64,000 nt of DNA from Candidatus Poribacteria bacterium (GCA_018644665.1 JABGQA010000050.1:62001-126000); one strand, 5' to 3'. Shown: positions 1 through 8,802, numbered from the stretch's first letter. Numbers and translations: made by a program. The notes: generated by a model from the letters alone, not told the origin.

Positions 1-1
1 A

Positions 2-274
2 GGCGCCCTCAGTATCGAATTCGGCGCCGTGACTGCTCCGCAACCCGGGGTGCATGTGCGGGTGACCGACACCGGCATCGGGATCGACTCCGAACGCGTG
101 GCGCAGCTCTTCGAGCCCTTCCACACCACGAAGGCGCGCGGCCTCGGGTTAGGCCTGTTCAACGTGAACCACATCGTTCGGACGCACTCGGGCGAGATAC
201 GGGCGCACGGCGCGCCCGGACAGGGCGCCACGTTCGAGGTCTTCATCCCCGTGGCGGCTGGAGTGACGCCATGA
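2..274 (+). CDS. Sensor histidine kinase, C-terminal fragment (ATPase domain)
   Basis: The gene is cut by the left edge; the open frame runs from base 2 to a TGA at 272-274, about 90 residues. It shows the end of a HATPase_c fold: the G1-type box DTGIGID and the glycine-rich G2 box GLGLGLF, followed by the final strand (GATFEVFIP). This is the ATP-binding half of a two-component kinase that would phosphorylate a response regulator. The response regulator gene that follows on the same strand is the obvious partner. The sensor and dimerisation domains lie outside the window, so the signal cannot be inferred. Confidence 0.85.
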   Translation, partial: GALSIEFGAVTAPQPGVHVRVTDTGIGIDSERVAQLFEPFHTTKARGLGLGLFNVNHIVRTHSGEIRAHGAPGQGATFEVFIPVAAGVTP

Positions 275-323
275 CCGGCGGTGAGATGCTTCCGACCAAC
301 GTCAGTACAGAAGCCGCCGGTCA
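272..323 (+). promoter_or_regulatory. Long-range stem-loop between kinase and response regulator
   Basis: A perfect 10-base inverted repeat: TGACCGGCGG at 272-281, overlapping the kinase stop codon, and CCGCCGGTCA at 314-323, with a 32-base loop. No T-run follows. It could be an attenuator or RNA-processing signal that sets different levels for the kinase and regulator, or an operator. This is inference from symmetry only. Confidence 0.4.
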
Positions 324-386
324 CGTTGAACTCACGGCCCGACGCGGCCGTTGCGGTCTACGTCCTGCCATCTCGGGAGTACGACT

Positions 387-1841
387 TTGACGCCTCCTCA
401 GGATCGACCGACGCGCATACTCGTCGCGGACGACAACCGGGACACATGTCGGTACATCGTGCAGCATCTGCGCATGGAGAGCGATCTCCCGACGCACGTC
501 GACACCGCGTACGACCGGGACGCCGCGCTCGACTACCTGTCGAGCGCGCAAGACCCCTACGACATCGTTATCGCCGACCTGTGGATGCCCGACAGCAGCG
601 GCACGAGAGACACCTCGAGCGGCCTCAAGATCCTCGAGGCCGGGCGCGCCGCCGACCCACCGTCCGAAGTCATGATAATCACCGGCAACAGCTCTGCCGA
701 CACCGCCCTTCGGGCCAGCCTCACCGGGGCGCGCGAATACATCGTCAAGCCGATCGAGTACGACCGCCTGATGGAACTCGTACGCGAGATCACGCGCGAG
801 CGGGAGGCGGCCGCCGCCCCCGCCCGGGAGTTCGACGAGGGCCCCGCGGCGCCCATCGTGGGCGCGAGCCTCGCGATGATCGACGTCATGAAGACGCTGG
901 GCCGCGTCGCGCCGACGGACGCGACAGTGCTCATACAGGGCGAGAGCGGCTGCGGCAAGGAGCTTGTGGCGAAGGCGATCCACGCCAACAGTCGGCGGGC
1001 GGGCGGCCCGTTCGTCGTCGTGAACTGCAGCGCCATCGCCGAGAACCTCATCGAGGCGGAGCTGTTCGGCATCGGCCGGCGTGTGGCAACCGAAGTCGAC
1101 GCGCGGCCGGGCAAGTTCATGGAGGCCGATGGCGGGACCATCTTTCTAGATGAGATTGGCGACATGGCGCTGCCCGTGCAGCCCAAGATACTCCGAGCGA
1201 TCGAGGAGGGCGAGATCCAACGCGTCGGCGCGAGCGGCCTCCAGTGCGATGTCAGAGTTATCGCGGCGACCAACCACGACCTGGAATCCGCCGCGCATCG
1301 TAAGGAATTCCGCCGGGATCTGTACTACCGGCTCGCCGCAGTGACGGTCCGCGTGCCGCCCTTACGCGAACGCCGAGACGATATCGCCCTGTTGGCGGAT
1401 CACTTCCTCAGATCGCACGCGCGGGCCCTTGGAAAGCCGGTCTTCGGGTTCGACCGCGACGTTCTCCCACGGCTGATGGCCGCCAGATGGGAAGGCAATG
1501 TCCGCGAACTGAAGAACGCTGTCGAAACGGCCGTCGTACGATGCCCCGGGTCGCTCGCCCGCCTCGAGGATCTGCCGCGGGAGCTCGTGGAGCGCGGTAC
1601 CGGCACAGGCGACGCGAGCGGCGCGGCCGGGCTCGGCGGCGCCGGTCTGCTCGACTTGACCGCCCTCCCTCTCGCCGAAGCCACCGCGGAATTCGAACGG
1701 CGGCTAATCGCGCATGTCCTGACAGAAGCGGGAGGCAACGTGACCCAAGCCGCTGCCCGGCTGGGTATCGGCCGCACCGCGCTGCACCGCAAGATACGGA
1801 ATCTCGGTGTACGGCGGGCGCCGGACGACGCGGCCTCCTGA
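387..1841 (+). CDS. NtrC-family response regulator with degenerate GAFTGA loop
   Basis: Three-domain regulator of 484 residues. Residues about 9-130 form a receiver domain with acidic pocket DD and likely phospho-acceptor Asp64 in IADLWMPD. Residues about 160-390 form an AAA+ domain with Walker A GESGCGKE and Walker B FLDEIGD plus the second region of homology (RRDLYYRL). The C-terminus is a Fis-type helix-turn-helix (AAARLGIGRTALHRKI). Where sigma-54 activators carry GAFTGA, this protein reads FGIGRRVATEVDAR, so contact with sigma-54 is doubtful. I chose the TTG at 387 because GGGAG lies 7 bases upstream; a longer frame opens at a TTG at 351 with no ribosome site. The promoter-proximal neighbour is the kinase. 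Confidence 0.85.
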   Translation: MTPPQDRPTRILVADDNRDTCRYIVQHLRMESDLPTHVDTAYDRDAALDYLSSAQDPYDIVIADLWMPDSSGTRDTSSGLKILEAGRAADPPSEVMIITGNSSADTALRASLTGAREYIVKPIEYDRLMELVREITREREAAAAPAREFDEGPAAPIVGASLAMIDVMKTLGRVAPTDATVLIQGESGCGKELVAKAIHANSRRAGGPFVVVNCSAIAENLIEAELFGIGRRVATEVDARPGKFMEADGGTIFLDEIGDMALPVQPKILRAIEEGEIQRVGASGLQCDVRVIAATNHDLESAAHRKEFRRDLYYRLAAVTVRVPPLRERRDDIALLADHFLRSHARALGKPVFGFDRDVLPRLMAARWEGNVRELKNAVETAVVRCPGSLARLEDLPRELVERGTGTGDASGAAGLGGAGLLDLTALPLAEATAEFERRLIAHVLTEAGGNVTQAAARLGIGRTALHRKIRNLGVRRAPDDAAS

Positions 1842-1976
1842 ACTGACCCATCCTCGCAACAGTGTCTCGCGGGGGGTACACGGCCCAACGCGTGGTCAAC
1901 CTACCTGCCCGCCCATCCAGACCCTGTATGACGGTCTGTACGGCACGGCTGCGCGAGCCCCGCACATCCGCGCATG

Positions 1977-2004
1977 TTGGCACGCTGCCTGCTACCGGTA
2001 GGCT
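1977..2004 (+). promoter_or_regulatory. Possible sigma-70 promoter for the sigma factor gene
   Basis: TTGGCA (1977-1982), a 16-base spacer and TAGGCT (1999-2004) lie about 56 bases before the sigma factor start, in the otherwise empty 1842-2060 gap. The -35 is good and the -10 weak, so this is tentative. Confidence 0.3.
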
Positions 2005-2060
2005 GTCGCGCTAACGCCGCGTGTGGCTAAGACCGTACAGCATGTAGATGAGGTAGCCGA

Positions 2061-3068
2061 ATGAGCGCATCCAGACTCAGCGCTTTTGGCCATGTCGGAA
2101 CGGAAAGTCAGGGCGCAGCGAGCGGGCCTGGTGCTGACATCGTCTCGATCTACCTCAACGAAATCGGCCGCATACCCCTGCTGTCGGCCGACGAGGAACG
2201 GAAGGCCTTCGAGCGACGTAGGTCCGCGCGACAGCGACGGAGGCACGTCGCCGACGAACTCCGCGCCATGCGCGCGACTCCTCAGTCGTCTACGGCGGTG
2301 GAGCGCGGCCAATTGGGACGCGAGTACCGCACGCTCTCACGCATCATCGAGCACACCACTCGCGGGATCATCAAGGCCAACCTGCGTCTGCCGGTCGCCA
2401 TTGCCAAGAAGTACCAGGGACGTGGCCTCAGTCTTCCAGATCTGATCCAGGAAGGCACGCTCGGCCTCCTCCGTGCAGTCGAGAAGTATGACCACACGCG
2501 AGGTGTTCGATTCGCGGCGTACGCGGGTTGGTGGATTCAACAGCGAATGGGTCTGGCGATCGCCAACCAGGGCCGGACCGTGCGCGTGCCGACGTACCTG
2601 CTGGAGTGGCAGCGGAAGCTGCGCCAGTGCAAGGCGAATCGTGTGGGGGCCGGCTCCGTCGAGTCCCTTGCAGAGGCGGCGGGACTGACCATCGATCAGG
2701 CGAAGCGCGCGCTCGACGCCGACACCGAGACCGTCTCCCTCGACGCCTGCCTGTCTCCGAGCGCCGTCGGCCCTATCGCTGAGACGATCGAGGATGTCGA
2801 CGGCCCACGCCCGGACCAGGTCACGGAAGACGCGGCGATGCGCGACGCTGTGGCAGCCGCCCTCGGGGAACTCGACCCCCGCACAGCGCGGGTGCTCCGG
2901 CTTCGGTACGGCTTCGAAGACGGCGTCGGTCGTAGCCTTCAGGAAGTCGGCAAGGTCATGCGCCTGTCGCGTGAGCGCATTCGACAGATCGAGGCCGCCG
3001 CGTTCGACCGTCTGCGCCACCCGTCTCGGGCGTCCTGCCTGCGCGAGTTCGTACAGCCCGCCGGTTGA
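2061..3068 (+). CDS. RNA polymerase sigma factor, RpoD/SigA family
   Basis: A 335-residue group 1/2 sigma-70 factor. It has a region 1.2-like segment (IVSIYLNEIGRIPLL), region 2 with core-binding and -10 recognition residues (LPDLIQEGTLGLLRAVEKYD, then FAAYAGWWIQQ), region 3, and a complete region 4 ending in the helix-turn-helix LSRERIRQIEAAAFDRLR that reads the -35. It lacks the long acidic region 1.1 of RpoD, so it may be either the primary factor of a lineage with short sigma factors or a group 2 paralogue. The start ATG follows GATGAGGTAG at good spacing. Several promoters in this window fit the TTGACA/TATAAT-like consensus that such a factor would read. Confidence 0.92.
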   Translation: MSASRLSAFGHVGTESQGAASGPGADIVSIYLNEIGRIPLLSADEERKAFERRRSARQRRRHVADELRAMRATPQSSTAVERGQLGREYRTLSRIIEHTTRGIIKANLRLPVAIAKKYQGRGLSLPDLIQEGTLGLLRAVEKYDHTRGVRFAAYAGWWIQQRMGLAIANQGRTVRVPTYLLEWQRKLRQCKANRVGAGSVESLAEAAGLTIDQAKRALDADTETVSLDACLSPSAVGPIAETIEDVDGPRPDQVTEDAAMRDAVAAALGELDPRTARVLRLRYGFEDGVGRSLQEVGKVMRLSRERIRQIEAAAFDRLRHPSRASCLREFVQPAG

Positions 3069-3138
3069 CGTCGACCCGTGCATTCGACATAGTATCCGCG
3101 CGGACCACGGGCCTACCGAAACTGCGTCGGAGACGAGC

Positions 3139-3915
3139 ATGCGCATCGGGTTTATCACCGATCTTTCGGACGACGACTTCCGATTCGCTGCCGAGCACGG
3201 CTTCCCGTGCGTCGAGCACATCTCGTTCGGCGCGGTCGACATCGCGGAGCGGACGGACGAGATTCGCGGCCGGATGGACGCCCACGGCATCGACTTCTCG
3301 ATGCTCGCGCTGTTCACGCAGAACTACATTTCGGATAGCCGTGACGTAGCGGCGGAGTCGTTCCGACAGGCGCAGGCGCTGATCGATCTGTGCCAGGATC
3401 TCGGCGCGCCGTTGATGGTGACCTGCGCGGGTGAAGCTGAGGGCCGCCCTCTTGAGGAGAACGCCCGGCGCGCCGTCGACGCGCTCGGGGACTTGATCGA
3501 CTACGGCAAGCCGCGGGGCGTGAACATCGCTCTGTATAACTGCCACATCACGAACTTCGCATATGCCCCGCCGGCTTGGGACCTGATCCTGCCCAAGCTG
3601 CCCGATCTCTCGCTGAAGTTCGACCCTTCGCACGCGCTGTACGACGGCAGGGACAACCTGGCGGAATTGCGCGATTGGGGCGCCCGCGTGGCGCACGTGC
3701 ACGCCAAAGGCAGCCTCATAATCGGCGGCGAAAGGTTCGAGGATCCGCCCCCAGGACTGGACGACACGCGCTGGGGACCTCTGTTCGCCGTTCTGTACCA
3801 CCACGACTACGAGGGGGACGTCAACATCGAGCCCCACGCGGCCACGTGGACGGGCAAACGGCGGCATGACGGAATCCTCCTGGCGCAGAGACACCTGTCG
3901 AGGTACGTCGTGTAA
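3139..3915 (+). CDS. Sugar phosphate isomerase/epimerase (xylose isomerase-like TIM barrel)
   Basis: A 258-residue protein of the AP-endonuclease 2/xylose isomerase-like barrel family. Visible features are the strand pattern from MRIGFITDL onwards, the late metal/substrate-ligand segments KFDPSHALYDG and HVHAKGS, and the C-terminal NIEPHAATW. Such proteins isomerise or epimerise sugars or inositols, usually with a divalent metal. The ATG at 3139 matches where homology begins; the open frame extends upstream only into the sigma factor region. It sits 70 bases after the sigma gene and 36 before the glycosyltransferase. The exact substrate is not readable. Confidence 0.82.
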   Translation: MRIGFITDLSDDDFRFAAEHGFPCVEHISFGAVDIAERTDEIRGRMDAHGIDFSMLALFTQNYISDSRDVAAESFRQAQALIDLCQDLGAPLMVTCAGEAEGRPLEENARRAVDALGDLIDYGKPRGVNIALYNCHITNFAYAPPAWDLILPKLPDLSLKFDPSHALYDGRDNLAELRDWGARVAHVHAKGSLIIGGERFEDPPPGLDDTRWGPLFAVLYHHDYEGDVNIEPHAATWTGKRRHDGILLAQRHLSRYVV

Positions 3916-3951
3916 TCGGCTCGCGGTCCGACCGGGGAGAGCCCGCTACCG

Positions 3952-5103
3952 ATGCTCGCATGGACCGCCGCGACGATATGGGCTCTCGCCGGGCTCTACG
4001 CCCTGATCAGCATTTGCGTGCTTGTCGGCGCGCGACGGCTGGTGAGGACGCCCGGCAGGCCGCCCGACGCGCCCCTCCCGTTCGTCACCGTCCTTGTCGC
4101 CGCGCGCGACGAGGAGCGCCACATCGAGGCCTGCCTGCGATCCCTCCTCGCGCAGGACTATCCCGGCGACCTGTACGAGGTTGTCGTGGTCAACGACCGG
4201 TCGACCGACGGCACGCCTCGCCTGATCGCGGAGATGGTCGAGGGCAACCCCAACCTCGTCGCTGTGGATATCGACGAGGAGCCCCACGGCATCACGGGCA
4301 AGCAGAACGCGCTGCGGGTGGGCATCCACCACTGCCGCGGGGAGCTTGTCCTGAACACCGACGCCGACTGCATTGCCCCACCGACGTGGGTGTCCGCGAT
4401 GGTCTCACGGTTCGGCCCTGACGTCGGGTTGGTGATGGGCATCCCGCTCGCGCATTCACCGGGCGCCGACGTGTCCCTGCTGACACGCGTGCAGTCGCTC
4501 GACCTCGCGTTCCTGCTCCACACCGCGGTCGGGTCGGCCGGATGCGGCAACCCCGCGAGCTGCATCGGCAACAACTTCGCCTACCGTCGGAAGGCGCTAG
4601 ACGATGTTGGGGGGTACGACGCGATGCCCCCGTCGCTGACCGAGGACGCGGTGCTAATGCGCGCGCTGCACAGCCAGACGAACTGGCGCATCGCGGCGGG
4701 GAACACGCCCGGCGCGGTCGTCCTGACGGAACCGGCGACTTCGTGGCGGGGTTTCTATCGCCAGCGCTCCCGCTGGATACTCGGCGGCCGCGAGACCCAT
4801 TCGCCTGCGGTCAAGGTGCTGTACGTCATCCTGCTTTACAACTGGGTCCTGCTGCTGACGCCCGCGGGCATCGCGTTCGTTCCGGAGTTGCGCGCGGCGT
4901 GTATCGGCGCACTTTGCGCGAAGTTCGTGGCCGACTTCGCCGTGGCCTGGCAAGCCTGCGGGCAGTTAGCACGCCGGGACGTGCTCCGGGCGTACGTGCC
5001 GTTTTCGGCCTACTATCTCATGTATGGCGCGCTGATCGGCATGGCGGCGCTGTTCTCCCGCAAGGTCCTGTGGAAGGGACAAGTGTACCGGAGGCGGCGA
5101 TGA
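3952..5103 (+). CDS. Membrane-associated family 2 glycosyltransferase
   Basis: A 383-residue GT-A enzyme. An N-terminal membrane segment (about residues 5-27) precedes the catalytic domain, which has the VLVAARDEERHIEACL start, VVVNDRSTDGT, the DAD metal/nucleotide site in LNTDADC, the EDAVLMRAL acid and the QRSRWILGG (QxxRW-type) motif. Two or three hydrophobic segments follow at the C-terminus. It should move a sugar from a nucleotide-sugar onto a lipid or growing glycan at the cytoplasmic membrane. The stop overlaps the next start (ATGA at 5100-5103), so the two are translationally coupled. Its place upstream of lipid-type prenyltransferase and reductase genes would suit a glycolipid role, but that is inference. 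Confidence 0.88.
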   Translation: MLAWTAATIWALAGLYALISICVLVGARRLVRTPGRPPDAPLPFVTVLVAARDEERHIEACLRSLLAQDYPGDLYEVVVVNDRSTDGTPRLIAEMVEGNPNLVAVDIDEEPHGITGKQNALRVGIHHCRGELVLNTDADCIAPPTWVSAMVSRFGPDVGLVMGIPLAHSPGADVSLLTRVQSLDLAFLLHTAVGSAGCGNPASCIGNNFAYRRKALDDVGGYDAMPPSLTEDAVLMRALHSQTNWRIAAGNTPGAVVLTEPATSWRGFYRQRSRWILGGRETHSPAVKVLYVILLYNWVLLLTPAGIAFVPELRAACIGALCAKFVADFAVAWQACGQLARRDVLRAYVPFSAYYLMYGALIGMAALFSRKVLWKGQVYRRRR

Positions 5104-6755
5104 CGGTGATTCTGCTAGGTGGCGCAATCGCTGCGGTTCTGTGGGCTCTGTTCCCCAGGCACGCGCAGGGCTACGCCGAGCTGCATTACCGGTTCATACC
5201 CGGGGCGAGCACGCTGTACCGGCGTATCCCGGAGATCTACTGGGACTGCCCATGGCGAATCACTCGCGATGAAACGCTCCCGCTCGCGCTCATCATCAAG
5301 GACGCGCACCGGTTCCCGATCACGGTGGAGAGTATCGAGGTCACCGTCGAGATAGGCGAGGAGCGGCGAACGCTGGAGTTCGGCGACCACGTCATGACCG
5401 ACGTCGAGACGCCCGTTCTCGTGCGGCACCCGTACTACTTCACGGTGATGGAGGTCGCCCTCCCGGACGACATCCGTGGCGCCATCCGCATCTACCCGAC
5501 GATCCGAGCGACGGTCGAGGGCAGAGCGCACACGTTCGGCGTCTCTGGGCACCCGTCGCTATCGAAAGAGCCGCTCAGCGTCTACGTGGCTGACGACCCG
5601 CTCCCCGCGGTCGACGGCTGGACTTACGCGGACACGCACTGCCACTCCTGGCACACGTCGGACCAGATCGAGTTCGGGGCTCCGCCGGAGATGCTCACGC
5701 GCATGGCCCGCGCGGTCGGGCTTCGTTGGGTGTTCATCACAGACCACTCCTTCGACCTCACCGTCCCCCCGGGCAGGTGGTTCGGCGAGGACCCCACGGG
5801 CGCGCGTTGGCACACGCTCGAGCAGGAGATCAAGGAAGTCAACTCCGCGAACGGCGACATCACGCTGATACGCGGCGAGGAGGTGTCCTGCGGCTCCGTG
5901 GACGGGAAGAACCTGCACCTTCTGGTCTATGGCGTGCCGGAACTGATCCCCGGCAAGGGCGACGCCGCGAAGCGTTGGCGCGTCTGGCAGAACCGCCCGG
6001 ACATGTCGATGCGCGATGTTCTCGAGATCGTCCGCCGTCACGGAGCCACGGCGTTCGCCTCACATCCCATGAACGAGCCGTCGCTGATGGAACGAACCGT
6101 GCTAAACCGCGGCTCGTGGCAGGAGGCGGACCTGCACCAGGATCTCGATGGGTGGGAGATATGGAATACGGACTCCGTAGCGCCATTCCGCCAAGCGCGT
6201 GAGGACTGGATACGGCTCCTCCTCAAGGGTTCGCGCAAGCCCGTTATCGCGGGTAGCGACGCGCACGGCGACTTCAACCGGATGCGCTCGATCAACATGC
6301 CGTTTCTCGCGGTCGAGGAGTGCTTCCGCGAGGCGTTCGGCCGTCCCCGCACGGCGCTGTACACGCCAGAGCCCACGCTCCCGTGCGTGTACGATGCGAT
6401 GCGCGCGGGACGTGCGGTCATGACCAACGGGCCATTCGTGACGTTGTCGGTAGCCGCCGGCGATGGGCCCCGCGTGGAAATGGGCGAGTCGGCGCGACCG
6501 GGCGATGCTGTCGTTCACGTGCAGGCGCGGTCCACCGAGGAGTTCGGCGAGCTTACGCGAGTCACCCTGTACGTCGGTACAGTCGGCGGCAGTGAGTCGC
6601 CACTGGTCCTGGGCGCGAACGTCGGGCTTGCGCGAGACATCACGGGACAGCTGACGCTAGAGGCTGGGTCGTACCTCCGTGTCGAGGCGGAGGCGCAGCG
6701 CGGCGACTCGGCCACGTGCGCGTTCACGAATCCGATCTGGGTGGACGCGCCCTGA
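5100..6755 (+). CDS. PHP-domain metal-dependent phosphoesterase-like protein (CehA-type)
   Basis: A 551-residue protein with one N-terminal membrane segment (MTVILLGGAIAAVLWALF). It has an upstream beta-rich region, then a PHP domain with every expected metal ligand: HxH in YADTHCHSW, the TDH motif in FITDHS, RGEEVS, the SHPMNEP histidine and GSDAHGD. The C-terminal 130 residues look like a beta-sandwich. PHP proteins hydrolyse phosphate esters or related bonds using two or three metal ions. The ATG at 5100 overlaps the glycosyltransferase stop by four bases. A longer upstream frame inside the glycosyltransferase gene is an artefact. The substrate is unknown. Confidence 0.85.
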   Translation: MTVILLGGAIAAVLWALFPRHAQGYAELHYRFIPGASTLYRRIPEIYWDCPWRITRDETLPLALIIKDAHRFPITVESIEVTVEIGEERRTLEFGDHVMTDVETPVLVRHPYYFTVMEVALPDDIRGAIRIYPTIRATVEGRAHTFGVSGHPSLSKEPLSVYVADDPLPAVDGWTYADTHCHSWHTSDQIEFGAPPEMLTRMARAVGLRWVFITDHSFDLTVPPGRWFGEDPTGARWHTLEQEIKEVNSANGDITLIRGEEVSCGSVDGKNLHLLVYGVPELIPGKGDAAKRWRVWQNRPDMSMRDVLEIVRRHGATAFASHPMNEPSLMERTVLNRGSWQEADLHQDLDGWEIWNTDSVAPFRQAREDWIRLLLKGSRKPVIAGSDAHGDFNRMRSINMPFLAVEECFREAFGRPRTALYTPEPTLPCVYDAMRAGRAVMTNGPFVTLSVAAGDGPRVEMGESARPGDAVVHVQARSTEEFGELTRVTLYVGTVGGSESPLVLGANVGLARDITGQLTLEAGSYLRVEAEAQRGDSATCAFTNPIWVDAP

Positions 6756-6799
6756 GGCGTCGACGAGGATGCGACGCACCGCCTGATTGGAGGCAGCGC

Positions 6800-7696
6800 A
6801 TGGGTTCGCCACTCACTGGGATCGCCACTTTCGTGCTGGTCATCGCTCTGGGTTGCTCCGCAGCCACCGCGCCGCCTGCAGGCGTCGTGACGCGCGCTGA
6901 GCCGCCGCAGGCCGAAGTCCCGACCTCCGATCGCGTCCCTGCCGGAGTTCGGCTGACGCAACTCGCGGGGGCGACCCCGGCTGACACTGCGACGGCGCCG
7001 AACCTCACGTACCCGACGGCCTCCTCGCCGCTCTTCATCCACACGACGGACCGGAATACTGTCGAGGGCCGGGTGACGATCGCCACCGTCAGGGGCGACA
7101 CGGACACTGAGACGGGCGCCCGACTGCGGTCGGTGCAGCGGCTGCGCAAGGCGCTCCGCGGGTCGCGCATCGTCGACGTGGACATATCGACGGACCGCGC
7201 CCAGCCGATAGGCGCCATCGCCACCAGCGCGCACATCCTCCTGACGCATGCCCCGCCTCAAGCGGGCCGCGTCGAGGCGTACGCTCGCCAGTTGGCGAGG
7301 TACGCGCAGAGCGGCGGCCCCATCGTCGGCGCTGTGCCGCGTTACCTCGCTCAGCAGGGGACCTGGCGCGAGCTACCCGCTGACCACCCACTCCTCAGCG
7401 CCCCGTATCGCATCGACGTGGGACGGACGGGGATCGGAGCCCGTGCGCTCGCTATCGACGATCGGGTCGTAGCGATCCATGGCCGCTACAACATGGCGTC
7501 GGATGGCCGTCTCACCGCCGACGCCGCGAAGCGCTGGGCGAATCTGTTCGCGTACGTTGCCGGGCCCCGTCATGGCGGGATGTCGCTTGCGCGCACTCGG
7601 AGGCCGAGCGAGGAGGGGCGTGACCCGTCCATCGCTGCTCCGAAATACCTGCGGACGCTCAGGTCGACGCCCAACCTGGCCCCACGGCGCCGGTGA
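6800..7696 (+). CDS. Putative lipoprotein with DUF4159-like domain
   Basis: A 298-residue exported protein. The start ATG follows ATTGGAGGCAG, a strong ribosome site. The leader MGSPLTGIATFVLVIALGC ends in a plausible, not ideal, lipobox (ALGC). After a low-complexity linker the mature part contains ILLTHAPPQ and YARQLARYAQSGGPIVGA. That pattern, a named gate residue followed by a glycine-rich turn, resembles DUF4159 proteins, which adopt a glutamine-amidotransferase-like fold without known chemistry. The assignment is weak. The end overlaps the prenyltransferase start (GTGA at 7693-7696), so it belongs to the same transcript as the lipid genes. Confidence 0.6.
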   Translation: MGSPLTGIATFVLVIALGCSAATAPPAGVVTRAEPPQAEVPTSDRVPAGVRLTQLAGATPADTATAPNLTYPTASSPLFIHTTDRNTVEGRVTIATVRGDTDTETGARLRSVQRLRKALRGSRIVDVDISTDRAQPIGAIATSAHILLTHAPPQAGRVEAYARQLARYAQSGGPIVGAVPRYLAQQGTWRELPADHPLLSAPYRIDVGRTGIGARALAIDDRVVAIHGRYNMASDGRLTADAAKRWANLFAYVAGPRHGGMSLARTRRPSEEGRDPSIAAPKYLRTLRSTPNLAPRRR

Positions 7697-8562
7697 GCCG
7701 CCTGGCTTCCGTCCCCCGCGCGTACGTCGAGCTATCGCGTCCCGTGAACGGGGCAATTGCGTTCGCAGGAGCGGGTATCGGCGCGCACGTGGCCGTGCGA
7801 GGACGAGGCGCCGACTGGACAACCGCCGACGCGTGGAGTACAGTCGCGGTGGGGGTCGCGACGCTGCTCATCCTTTCGGCCGGCAACGCGCTGAACGACG
7901 CGTGCGATGTCGAAATCGACAGCGTCAACCGGCCGCACCGACCCATCCCATCCGGTCGCGTCTCCGCACGGGGAGCCGTTCGGTTCGCAGCGATACTGAC
8001 CGCCGCTGGCGTGGCTCTCGCAGCCCTCGTCAACGAGATGGCCGTCCTCGTCGCTGCAGCGGCCGCGCTTTGTCTGGTCGCCTACGCCCTGGCGCTGAAG
8101 CGTACCCCGCTCGGGGGGAACGTGGTCGTCGGGCTTCTGACGTCCGGGGCCTTCGCGGCGGGCGGCATCGCCGTCGATGCTCTGCGTCACGCGGCAGCGC
8201 CGATCGTCTTTGTGTTTCTGTTCACCGTCTCCCGTGAGTTGGTGAAGGACATCGAGGATGTGGCCGGAGATGAGCAGCACGGCGCGAGCACGGCGGCCGT
8301 CGCGTGGGGTCTGCCCACGACTGTTCGCTTGGCGGCGCTCTTCGGTTGTGGCGGCATCCTGTTTACGCCCGCGCCCTTTCTGTTAGGGTGGCCCGGTTTC
8401 GGATGGCGGTACCTCGCCGTGGCCGTGATCGGTGTCGACGCCGTCATCGGTCCTGCGCTCTGGCTCCTCTGGCGCGACCCGTCGTCGCCTGTGGCCGCGC
8501 GCGCGCAGAGAAGCCTGAAGATCGGCTCGGTGTTGGGTTTGGTAGCTGTGTTGGTTGGTTGA
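7693..8562 (+). CDS. UbiA-family prenyltransferase, resembling digeranylgeranylglyceryl phosphate synthase
   Basis: A 289-residue polytopic membrane enzyme with seven to nine hydrophobic segments. It has both aspartate-rich motifs: NDACDVEID followed by NRPHRPIPSG, and RELVKDIEDVAGDEQHG. The form of both motifs (RPxRPIPSG and REhxKDIEDxxGD) matches archaeal DGGGP synthase more than 4-hydroxybenzoate or chlorophyll-type enzymes. DGGGP synthase adds the second geranylgeranyl chain to geranylgeranylglyceryl phosphate in ether-lipid synthesis. The GTG start overlaps the lipoprotein stop. The following ferredoxin and geranylgeranyl reductase strengthen the reading. A quinone or menaquinone role remains possible. 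Confidence 0.82.
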   Translation: MSRLASVPRAYVELSRPVNGAIAFAGAGIGAHVAVRGRGADWTTADAWSTVAVGVATLLILSAGNALNDACDVEIDSVNRPHRPIPSGRVSARGAVRFAAILTAAGVALAALVNEMAVLVAAAAALCLVAYALALKRTPLGGNVVVGLLTSGAFAAGGIAVDALRHAAAPIVFVFLFTVSRELVKDIEDVAGDEQHGASTAAVAWGLPTTVRLAALFGCGGILFTPAPFLLGWPGFGWRYLAVAVIGVDAVIGPALWLLWRDPSSPVAARAQRSLKIGSVLGLVAVLVG

Positions 8563-8577
8563 GGCTTTGGGACCGGA

Positions 8578-8793
8578 ATGATCCAGGTAGATTACGATCT
8601 GTGCGACTACTGTGGCGCATGCGTGGGGACTTGCCCACCGAGTGTCATACACCTCCTCGACGCGAAGCTCATCGTGGACAACACCCAGTGCACCGACTGC
8701 GGCATCTGCACGTACGCGTGCCCGGTTCGCGCGCTGGCGCTGCAGGCTGATCCGATGGGTGGCGCCAATCCCAAACTACGTAAAGCTAGCTAG
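8578..8793 (+). CDS. 2x[4Fe-4S] ferredoxin
   Basis: A 71-residue bacterial-type ferredoxin with two complete cluster motifs, CDYCGACVGTCP and CTDCGICTYACP, and little else. It starts 15 bases after the prenyltransferase stop and ends 9 bases before the reductase start. Archaeal geranylgeranyl reductases can use reduced ferredoxin as electron donor, so it is most simply the dedicated donor for the next enzyme. The small size and cytosolic nature are typical of the family. Confidence 0.92.
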   Translation: MIQVDYDLCDYCGACVGTCPPSVIHLLDAKLIVDNTQCTDCGICTYACPVRALALQADPMGGANPKLRKAS

Positions 8794-8802
8794 GGCCGCC
8801 AT

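Noticed and set aside
557..1273. A 238-residue minus-strand frame opposite the response regulator, like many other long antisense frames in the window (for example 33370-34242, 34720-35733 and 38551-39732).
   Set aside because: High GC content removes stop codons from opposite frames. These frames show no known motif, no ribosome site and lie entirely over genes with clear domain matches.
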